DNA from: Fibrobacter sp.
GTDB lineage: Bacteria > Fibrobacterota > Chitinivibrionia > Chitinivibrionales > Chitinispirillaceae
DNA length: 43,175 bases
Assembly: GCA_012519985.1 (NCBI GenBank)
Contig: JAAYPC010000116.1
Span: forward strand, 1 to 43,175
Direction: 5' to 3'
Positions 8,173-15,180 of the stretch are shown piece after piece (the stretch's first letter is position 1; the number at the start of each line of letters is the position of its first letter). The notes beneath the pieces are model-generated. The model was given only the letters and a program-made list of their open reading frames with translations. It was not told the origin of the DNA and did no database searches. Both the position numbers and the translations under genes were made by a program.

Positions 8173-9627
8173 ATGGAAAAAAAGGCTGACATAGCAGTGA
8201 TTGGCCTTGCCGTTATGGGCCAAAATCTTATTCTTAACATGAATGATCACGGTTACACGGTAGTTGCCTTTAATCGTACGGTATCGAAAGTCGATGATTT
8301 TCTAAAAAATGCTGCAAAAGGAACCAATGTAATCGGGGCACATTCTATAGAGGAGATGGTTAGCCTTCTGAAAGTTCCCCGAAAGGTTATGCTCATGGTG
8401 AAAGCGGGTGATCCCGTAGATGCGGAAATCCAAAAACTGCTGAAATATCTTTCTCCTGGTGATTGCATAATCGACGGTGGAAATTCTCACTTTACTGATA
8501 CTATCAGGCGCACAAAATATCTGGAAGAAAATGGAATTTTATATATAGGAGCAGGAGTATCCGGTGGAGAAGAGGGGGCCAGAAGAGGGCCTTCAATCAT
8601 GCCGGGAGGAAATGAGAAAGCTTGGCCACTGGTAAAGGATATCTTCAAAGCGATCTCTGCCAAAACACCTGATGGAGTTCCATGTTGCGATTGGGTGGGC
8701 TCTGATGGTGCAGGCCATTACGTAAAAATGGCTCACAATGCCATCGAATATGGAGATATACAGGTTATTTGTGAAGCTTATCATTTAATGAAACTAGGTC
8801 TGGGACTCTCTGCTGATCAGATGCATCAGATATTCGCAGAATGGAATACAACCGAACTGAACAGTTATCTTATAGAAATAACCAGAGATATTCTGGCTTA
8901 TAAAGATGATGATGGTGAACCACTGGTTGAGAAAATCCTTGATAAGGCAGGACAGAAGGGTACAGGCAAGTGGTTTATTGTCAATTCTCTGGACCTTGGA
9001 ATTCCGGTTACTCTGATTTCAGAATCGGTTTATGCCCGCTGCCTTTCGGCTTTAAAAGAGGAACGGATTAAAGCTTCAGAAGTATTAAAAGGTCCCGTAA
9101 CTCACTTTAAGGGTGATGCTAAAGGGCTGGTGGAAGATATACGTAAAGCGCTGCTTGCTTCTAAGATTATCTCTTACACACAGGGCTTTATGTGCCTGCA
9201 TGAAGCGGCCAAAGAGTATGGCTGGGATCTTGATTATGGTAATATAGCCTTATTGTGGAGAAACGGCTGTATTATCAGAAGCGCCTTTCTGGATAAGATT
9301 AAAAACGCCTATGAAAAAAATCCGAAGCTCTCAAATCTGCTTTTAGATGATTATTTCAGAGAAGTGATTGATGATTGTCAGGCGTCCTGGAGAAAAGTGA
9401 TAATGACTGCTGTTGAGTTGGGTATTCCCATGCCCTCATTCAGTTCGGCACTGGCATTTTTCGATGGCTATCGGTGCGCAAAGCTTCCAGTAAACCTCTT
9501 GCAAGCGATGCGGGATTATTTTGGTGCGCATACCTATAAGCGCATAGATGCTCCTGCTGATCAGGTGTTTCATACAAACTGGACAGGCAGAGGAGGCGAT
9601 GTGGCATCAGGAACATATACTGTTTGA
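8173..9627 (+). CDS. gnd: 6-phosphogluconate dehydrogenase, decarboxylating
   Basis: Oxidises 6-phosphogluconate to ribulose 5-phosphate and CO2 with NADP in the oxidative pentose phosphate pathway. The 484-residue product has the NADP fold at the N-terminus (AVIGLAVMGQNL, then the 2'-phosphate-binding NRT), GAGVSGGEEGARRGPSIMPGG, the active-site KMAHNAIEYGD, and the C-terminal HTNWTGRGGD. ATG 8173 gives the normal N-terminus; the upstream in-frame ATG at 8122 would add 17 atypical residues. It lies only 56 bases after the alpha-glucuronidase stop, so the two may share a transcript. Confidence 0.96.
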   Translation: MEKKADIAVIGLAVMGQNLILNMNDHGYTVVAFNRTVSKVDDFLKNAAKGTNVIGAHSIEEMVSLLKVPRKVMLMVKAGDPVDAEIQKLLKYLSPGDCIIDGGNSHFTDTIRRTKYLEENGILYIGAGVSGGEEGARRGPSIMPGGNEKAWPLVKDIFKAISAKTPDGVPCCDWVGSDGAGHYVKMAHNAIEYGDIQVICEAYHLMKLGLGLSADQMHQIFAEWNTTELNSYLIEITRDILAYKDDDGEPLVEKILDKAGQKGTGKWFIVNSLDLGIPVTLISESVYARCLSALKEERIKASEVLKGPVTHFKGDAKGLVEDIRKALLASKIISYTQGFMCLHEAAKEYGWDLDYGNIALLWRNGCIIRSAFLDKIKNAYEKNPKLSNLLLDDYFREVIDDCQASWRKVIMTAVELGIPMPSFSSALAFFDGYRCAKLPVNLLQAMRDYFGAHTYKRIDAPADQVFHTNWTGRGGDVASGTYTV

Positions 9628-10055
9628 AAGTGAGTACTGATTGGCAATGATAAAGAATGTTATCTGAAAAACAGTTCGTTTTTTTAAAAGAAACCGTTAA
9701 AGACAATACTCATCTGCAGGACAATCTCAGTGTAGCAGCACATTTGATTCGTGGATCTTCTAAGGAAAGATTTACGACCACCTATTACACCGCAGGGTTT
9801 GAGAAAATGAGATTGAATCAGTTGAATTTGTTCATGAACCAGTAAAGAAGATGGTCTGGCAATAACATTATCCGTTAACTTGGTATGAAGGGTATAATCG
9901 GATGCCCTGTAGAAAGAGATTTACTTCATCTCTTCACCAGGAGCTGGGCTGTGGCTATTGGAAAATGAAATTTGGATCTGGAAAAATAAACCAAAGAAGT
10001 ATTGCATAGCTTTATTATATTCATAAAATATTATCTATAATGTGGGAGGTTGTTT
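9628..10055. other. Intergenic region ahead of the xylanase
   Basis: The gap between gnd and the GH10 gene holds one 62-codon frame (9657-9845) with no recognisable domain and no clear ribosome site. The last 50 bases are AT-rich and contain TATAAT at 10036-10041, but that is too close to the ribosome site to be an obvious -10 box. A promoter for the xylanase is expected here but I cannot place it. Confidence 0.35.
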
Positions 10056-11588
10056 ATGTCACCAGGAAAAATCAGGTCGGTTTTAGTGGCAGTCACGTTT
10101 GTGGTTGCTGCCAGCAGTGTATCTGCGCAATACGACTACAGTCATCGAAAAAGTACTGCCAAGTTCAATGTAAAAAAGCCCAATACCAATGTTAAAGCAG
10201 AACAAATACGGAACCATTTCGGGTTCGGTGGAGCTATGAACTGGTATTTGCATGATACGATAGCTGCTGATCCAGGTTGTAAGCAAAGCTATGGAGATGC
10301 CTTTCTGAAGTACTTTGAGTTCTGCACACCAGAAAACGAGATGAAATGGGATTATGTTTATCAGGATAGTGATGAAAAACTTGATCAGGTATGGTGGAAG
10401 GCAGACACTATTCTCAACTTCTGTGAAAGAAATGATATAAAAGTGCGCGGACACAACCTTTTCTGGAATGAAGATACCTGTTGGATACCACCATGGGCAT
10501 GGTCTCTGCCAACCAAGGATTTGTTTAAAGAAGCCATGAAAGAACGTATAGATACTGCTATGAACTATGGTTTGGGCAGAGTGGTACATTGGGATATTAT
10601 TAATGAAATCATTCATGGGTATTCTTCGCCTGGTGTTGGTGGTGCAAAACCAGCTTATAACGATTTAACACTGGTAAAATATTCAGGAGATTCTAACATA
10701 TTCGAATGGATTCTTACTGAGGCCAGAAAGATTGATAAAAAATCAAAATTCACAATTAACGATTATGGTCTGGAAGGATCCTCGGCAGATTGTAATCTCT
10801 ACATTGACAGGTGCAGCCCTTTCAAAGATAAATTTGATATAATCGGTATGGAAGGGCATTTCGATAATTATCCAAACAACTGTTCCAGAGATAATCTCAA
10901 TGCCAGAGTTAAGCAGTTGGTAGATGGGCTGGGCCGGGAAGTATGGTTCACCGAAGTTGATTGGAAGTTTGATATCAGACAGAGTCCAGATAAGATAGAA
11001 GAACTCATGCGTACTGCTTTTTCAAATAAAAATGTGGGTGGAATTGTCATGTGGACATGGGTTAAACGTCATATGTGGCGTGATGATTTGACCTGTTATT
11101 TTGTAGATTCACTTATGGAAGAAACTGAAACCGGTAAAAGGTGGCGGGATGTGCGTTCGGAGTGGAGAACTAAAATATCAGGCAAATCTGATGATAAAGG
11201 AGATTTTACATTTGAGGGATATCAGGGTAAATATCGGGTAATTATGGACGAGGATACTGCGATAGTTTACCTGCATCCTCGTGATAGTTTGGAGATTCTT
11301 AAAGATTTTTCTGATCCAAATGCAATTCGTCCGGTTACCAAGGTAAAACCTGATCCTATTTCCGTTGTATTGAGCGGATCGACCATCAGGCTTACTGCCA
11401 CACCAGATGAGAGCAGATCACTTTTTCTTTCCACCTATTCAATATCTGGAAAGCTTATTTCCAGGATACCTTTAAATTTTGTGAATGGTATGGCTACCGT
11501 GGCAAAGCTGCCCTCAGGCTGTCATATCTTCCGGATAGGTACTGCCAACAAAGACATATATACTGGAATGGGTGTGTCTTTAAGATAA
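10056..11588 (+). CDS. Secreted GH10 endo-1,4-beta-xylanase
   Basis: Cuts internal beta-1,4 bonds of xylan outside the cell. ATG 10056 has GGGAGGT five bases upstream; the product is 510 residues with a signal peptide ending near VSA-Q (residue 25). The GH10 barrel spans about residues 40-370: TPENEMKWD, VRGHNLFWNE, WDIINEIIHG with acid/base Glu184, INDYGLEG, and WFTEVDW with nucleophile Glu300. The last 70 residues (YSISGKLISRI, LPSGCHIFRI) resemble the sorting tail of the GH67 and GH30 neighbours. It ends at a strong terminator. Same strand as aguA and gnd, and functionally matched to the alpha-glucuronidase. Confidence 0.95.
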   Translation: MSPGKIRSVLVAVTFVVAASSVSAQYDYSHRKSTAKFNVKKPNTNVKAEQIRNHFGFGGAMNWYLHDTIAADPGCKQSYGDAFLKYFEFCTPENEMKWDYVYQDSDEKLDQVWWKADTILNFCERNDIKVRGHNLFWNEDTCWIPPWAWSLPTKDLFKEAMKERIDTAMNYGLGRVVHWDIINEIIHGYSSPGVGGAKPAYNDLTLVKYSGDSNIFEWILTEARKIDKKSKFTINDYGLEGSSADCNLYIDRCSPFKDKFDIIGMEGHFDNYPNNCSRDNLNARVKQLVDGLGREVWFTEVDWKFDIRQSPDKIEELMRTAFSNKNVGGIVMWTWVKRHMWRDDLTCYFVDSLMEETETGKRWRDVRSEWRTKISGKSDDKGDFTFEGYQGKYRVIMDEDTAIVYLHPRDSLEILKDFSDPNAIRPVTKVKPDPISVVLSGSTIRLTATPDESRSLFLSTYSISGKLISRIPLNFVNGMATVAKLPSGCHIFRIGTANKDIYTGMGVSLR

Positions 11589-11617
11589 TTGGAAATTACT
11601 GTTGTTCAGTTTTACAG

Positions 11618-11647
11618 AGGCACGAGAAATTCTTCGTGCCTTTTTTT
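11618..11647 (+). terminator. Rho-independent terminator of the xylanase gene
   Basis: A seven-pair stem GGCACGA (11619-11625) with TCGTGCC (11634-11640) is followed at once by seven T residues, 30 bases after the GH10 stop. This is a textbook intrinsic terminator. Confidence 0.88.
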
Positions 11648-11903
11648 AATTATGTATATTACTCTTCCTTTCTATATGCAATGTTTTGGTTACTGATATA
11701 TTAATATATCATATATACAAAATTGTTAATCCTTTTGCATTTATCTTTTTCTCAATTTTTTATATCTTATCAATATAGGTTGAACGACAGTTGTAAAATG
11801 TCATTCAACAGTATCTGATTAAGATGAAGACCTGATTTTCTCAGGAATGATTCTTTGAACAGATATAGTCGATTCATTTTAATGTTTCTGCATTTTAAGA
11901 AAA

Positions 11904-11919
11904 TTCGTTTTAAAACGAA
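11904..11919. promoter_or_regulatory. Perfect 16-base palindrome
   Basis: TTCGTTTTAAAACGAA is fully self-complementary with no spacer. Such symmetry suits a dimeric repressor operator or a hairpin, but no gene starts nearby, so its role is unknown. Confidence 0.3.
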
Positions 11920-11999
11920 CGATAAATCTTAATAATGAAGTTGATTTTTTAGAAACATTGAAACAACAAAACAGACCCCTCTTTTAGTCCTGTTTTATT

Positions 12000-12040
12000 G
12001 GAATTCCGGTCGATTTATCCCTAAATCGACTGGAAATTCC
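12000..12040. repeat. Hairpin-forming inverted repeat
   Basis: GTCGATTTA (12009-12017) pairs with TAAATCGAC (12022-12030) across four bases, and an outer GGAATT (12000-12005) pairs with AATTCC (12035-12040) after a small mismatched section. It lies 120 bases beyond the GH30 stop, on that gene's downstream side, without a T-run. It may be a terminator or part of a small RNA. Confidence 0.4.
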
Positions 12041-12161
12041 ATTTCTACTTCTGTTTGAAAATCTGTTGTCTACCACTCAAGCAAATTCGGTGTCCACAAC
12101 GTTCACACATGAACTGAAAAGCCATAGTTAAAGCGGCAGATTAACCCAGAGCATGTCAAAT

Positions 12162-13853
12162 TTATTTGGAGAACAATATTTTGTGTAAAATGACTGATTC
12201 GTTCTGTTTGATCTTTATCAGATACATTCCATTTGCCAGTGCGTAACGGTTAAAATCAATCTTTTCCGAAAAACCTCTGACATTATATTGACTGGTTGAT
12301 AACAATTTTCCTTCGCTATTGAAAATGCTAATCTGAAGGTGAGTTCCGGGAGTTGTCTGAAATCTGAGAGTGTTATTGAAAAAACTTAAAGAAGTAAATC
12401 TGACTTTACCAGTTCGGTGTTTTTTTTCTTCAGCAGCGGTTGTCGATCCTGGTATGACGCAGGTGGTAATAGTTTGTGCGGGTGCGCTGAGTGAGATCAT
12501 TTTATCATTAATTTGAGTATCATCGAGTTTTGAAAGACTTCCAGGGAGAGAAAACTGATGAATTTCTGCCTTGGTACCCAATGTTGTGCAACGGGAAAGA
12601 TCAATGGTGTAAGGAGTGTTTCTATTTGCATTATTTCTGAGTATTATTACCAGATTCCCGGTAGAAGGAACCAAAGCAGCAACAGAGTTGGTATCACTGC
12701 TATAGATTATCTGAGATCCTGGTCTTATGAATCTGCTGAAAGCGGCATGCATGTAGTAGCGTTTAGTGTATCTGAAACTCTGGGTAGAATGATTAAGCTC
12801 GATAGACATCCAGTCAGCCACTGGGTCACATACCTGCCAGTCGAGCCATGCATTAGGTTTCATCAGTCTTAGATCCTGTATAATGACATGTGACATCCAC
12901 ATAGTGATATCACTTTTGTCGTCACCCTTACCCAAGGGACCCGATTCGGACTGCCATAATATTTTGTTATGAGTTTTAGCCAGAGAATCAACTGCTTTTC
13001 TTGATTGCCATCCGCCATAGGAATGTGAGTTAATCTGAGAAAGGTAGAGAAATGTGCTGTCATCATAAGATTTAAAAGTACTAACGGTATGAGACAGAGA
13101 TGTTTCGTCTGCAGAGCTTACTTTTGTTTGATCAAAAAGTCCTTTGGCAATCAGTTGTTTACCTAGTTCTTTAATCATTTTAGATTGGTTATTTTTAAAT
13201 CCACAGCCTTCCTGTGTTCCATTGATTTTCCAATATCCTGAAGAGGGTTCATTAAAGGGTGCAATAGTTCTGAAATTTATTCCCCAGTTATCTTTATAGT
13301 GTTTTACGACTGTGGTTAAATAATCGGCGAATGCGGTAAAATAGGTTGGTTTGAGATTATCAGCACCATTGGTGTTTCCTGTGACACAACCGCTGATAGT
13401 CATCCACCAGGGTGGAGAATTGGAGAATGCTTCAAATATGAGGTCTTCACCACGTGAAGCGATTCCCAAAAGAATGTTACGTTGATGCTGATCTGCGGAC
13501 CAGTCATATTCAGCGGTTTCGCTTTTTTTAAAACCTGGAACTGCCCTTGGTTCAGACAAATGATTGTGCGAAGGGTTGTCTCCCCCTCCTATATTATAAC
13601 GAAAAATATTATATCCTAAGCCGGTATCAGGATTAACTATTGCATCGATTAATCGGTTTCTGTTAGGTTCACTCCACTTTCCAGCAAGAACTGCCCACCA
13701 GCATAAACTGGAACCCCATCCCTCAAATGTCTGATTTTTGATTTCAGGATCGATTATGACGTTAATGGCTAAAGAATTGGTGGGTAAAAAAAAGATAGAT
13801 GGAAAAATAACTGAAATAATTGAAATTCTAAGTTTTATAAGAGGGTGGTTCAT
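12162..13853 (-). CDS. Secreted GH30-family glycoside hydrolase
   Basis: Extracellular endo-acting enzyme on plant hemicellulose or pectin side chains. The 563-residue product has a signal peptide (cleavage near residue 29), FEGWGSSLCWWA, SNSPPWWMTISG, APFNEPSSGYWK with likely acid/base Glu202, and WQSESGPLG with likely nucleophile Glu303. The CWWA and QEGCGF motifs look more like the endo-beta-1,6-galactanase branch (GH30_5) than xylanase GH30_8, but this subfamily call is by eye. After the barrel come a beta-sandwich side domain and a C-terminal sorting tail (ISIFNSEGKLL, NGMYLIKI). GGGAGAAGAA precedes the ATG. It converges on the GH10 gene. Confidence 0.9.
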   Translation of the reverse strand: MNHPLIKLRISIISVIFPSIFFLPTNSLAINVIIDPEIKNQTFEGWGSSLCWWAVLAGKWSEPNRNRLIDAIVNPDTGLGYNIFRYNIGGGDNPSHNHLSEPRAVPGFKKSETAEYDWSADQHQRNILLGIASRGEDLIFEAFSNSPPWWMTISGCVTGNTNGADNLKPTYFTAFADYLTTVVKHYKDNWGINFRTIAPFNEPSSGYWKINGTQEGCGFKNNQSKMIKELGKQLIAKGLFDQTKVSSADETSLSHTVSTFKSYDDSTFLYLSQINSHSYGGWQSRKAVDSLAKTHNKILWQSESGPLGKGDDKSDITMWMSHVIIQDLRLMKPNAWLDWQVCDPVADWMSIELNHSTQSFRYTKRYYMHAAFSRFIRPGSQIIYSSDTNSVAALVPSTGNLVIILRNNANRNTPYTIDLSRCTTLGTKAEIHQFSLPGSLSKLDDTQINDKMISLSAPAQTITTCVIPGSTTAAEEKKHRTGKVRFTSLSFFNNTLRFQTTPGTHLQISIFNSEGKLLSTSQYNVRGFSEKIDFNRYALANGMYLIKIKQNESVILHKILFSK

Positions 13854-14000
13854 TTCTTCTCCCAGGTCTTAAAAAGAAAATTACCAAAGAATTATCATAG
13901 AATGAAAATATAGTCGTAGGACTATTTATTAAGGATGTCAGTAATATAAACAAGAAAATGAGTTGTAGTTGAAATTTTGAGATTACTGAGGAATTATTTC

Positions 14001-14026
14001 ACTTAAGGGGAATATTCCCCTTAAGT
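14001..14026. terminator. Perfect 26-base palindrome over the FMN-reductase stop codon
   Basis: ACTTAAGGGGAAT (14001-14013) is exactly repeated as its reverse complement (14014-14026), and the TAA stop of the minus-strand reductase (14021-14023) lies inside the palindrome. As RNA it would fold into a stable hairpin. No T-run follows on the minus strand, so termination is likely but not certain. Confidence 0.5.
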
Positions 14027-14578
14027 ATGTAGAGGTTTAAGTGCTTCTCCCCAGGAGATGACCTGATCCAGGAGGGTATGAAGATCTTTTTCATGTCTTG
14101 CTGCAGGTTTGAATTCGGTAAAGTTTTCAAAATCGGTAAATAAAGAGAGCTCGACTTGCGCTCTTACATCTGCAATCTGCAGGTTTGCAGCGATCTGTCG
14201 CAGATGTTCTACGGCTCTCACACCACCAGAAGCTCCATAGCTCACAAACCCAGCAGACTTATTGTTCCATTCTGCGTAAAGGTAATCGATAGCATTTTTT
14301 AAAGCACCGGTAGTTGAATGGTTGTACTCACCTGTAATAAACACGAATCCATCCATTGATGCAATTTTGGCAGCCCAGGTTTTAGTGTGTTCTTTTGTAT
14401 ATTGACCGTATGCTGCCGGAACCGGTTCATCTAATAACGGCAGGTTATAATCCTTAATATCAATAATTTCGAAATTAGCATCATTGCGTTTAATCGCCTG
14501 ATCATATACCCAGTTTCCTACTTTTTCTCCAACCCGTCCGGGTCTGGTGCTTCCAATAATGATTCCTATCTTTATCAT
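14021..14578 (-). CDS. NADPH-dependent FMN reductase family protein
   Basis: A 185-residue flavodoxin-fold oxidoreductase of the NADPH-dependent FMN reductase/azoreductase family, reducing quinones, azo dyes or metal ions with NAD(P)H in the cytoplasm. FMN-binding signatures are IGSTRPGRVGEKVG at the N-terminus (phosphate loop), ITGEYNHSTTGALKNAIDYL in the middle and VSYGASGGVRAVEHLRQ. AGGGAGGAGAC just upstream of ATG 14578 fixes the start. It is monocistronic, ends in a 26-base palindrome, and has a 10-base inverted repeat about 100 bases upstream that may be an operator. The physiological substrate cannot be told. Confidence 0.9.
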   Translation of the reverse strand: MIKIGIIIGSTRPGRVGEKVGNWVYDQAIKRNDANFEIIDIKDYNLPLLDEPVPAAYGQYTKEHTKTWAAKIASMDGFVFITGEYNHSTTGALKNAIDYLYAEWNNKSAGFVSYGASGGVRAVEHLRQIAANLQIADVRAQVELSLFTDFENFTEFKPAARHEKDLHTLLDQVISWGEALKPLHT

Positions 14579-14677
14579 ACTGTCTCCTCCCTAAAAATAA
14601 AAATGAATCAATATGACTTTTTGATCATACGGGCAATTCTCATACCAGTTTAAAAACAAATAATATGCAATTGTTTC

Positions 14678-14705
14678 ATGTATCGATAAGTGTAAATCGA
14701 TACAT
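14678..14705. promoter_or_regulatory. Inverted repeat upstream of the FMN reductase, possible operator
   Basis: ATGTATCGAT (14678-14687) and ATCGATACAT (14696-14705) form a perfect 10-base inverted repeat with an eight-base spacer, 100 bases upstream of the reductase start. The size and spacing suit a dimeric repressor such as a TetR or MarR type, though no such regulator gene is in the window. Confidence 0.45.
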
Positions 14706-15180
14706 AGATGATAAAATGTATTGTATTACACCTGAAACAAATCTTTTTTTTGGATAGATGCTTCTAATTTCCAGGCCACTTTGCTTTTCGGATCTACAGC
14801 TCTTTGACCAAGTCAAAAGAATACTGTGCAATTTATTCCAAAGGACTTTTTATAATCTTAATTCTATGTATTATAGAGTTTCGCTATTGAATTAATACCT
14901 GATTATCTATCATTCATGTATTAGAAATGTAACATAAAATTCCTCTGAGTAAAAACTAATTTTTGGGAAAAAAACGGAATAAAAATTTTCTGTTGACAAA
15001 AAGAGTCAATTATGAACAGGGTAAAAAAGTATGTATTATTTTACAATTCGAAGCACAGGGATTTATTCTATAGACCTTTTAAAAAGGGGGCATGTATGTG
15101 ACTATTTAACCTGTTTGGGAACAAGGGATGGAAAAACTGTAAATGTTTAATTTTAATTGAATTAGCAAAGGATATATTTA
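14706..15180. other. Intergenic region upstream of the C25 peptidase
   Basis: No ORF of note. It is the shared upstream space of the divergent reductase and peptidase genes. TTGACA at 14993-14998 looks like a -35 box but there is no good -10 hexamer at 16-18 bases, so I do not call a promoter. Confidence 0.35.

Larger units (their letters stand above)
11648..12161. other. Long intergenic region between convergent GH10 and GH30 genes
   Basis: About 510 AT-rich bases without a credible ORF on either strand. It contains a perfect 16-base palindrome (11904-11919) and a longer hairpin (12000-12040), listed separately. Neither gene's promoter should be here because both flanking genes end here, so the space may hold an unannotated small RNA or be decayed sequence. 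Confidence 0.4.

Noticed and set aside
10083-10616. 177-codon minus-strand frame
   Set aside because: Antisense to the GH10 xylanase.
14993-14998. TTGACA as a -35 box for the C25 peptidase
   Set aside because: No acceptable -10 hexamer at 16-18 bases, and it is nearly 190 bases from the start codon.
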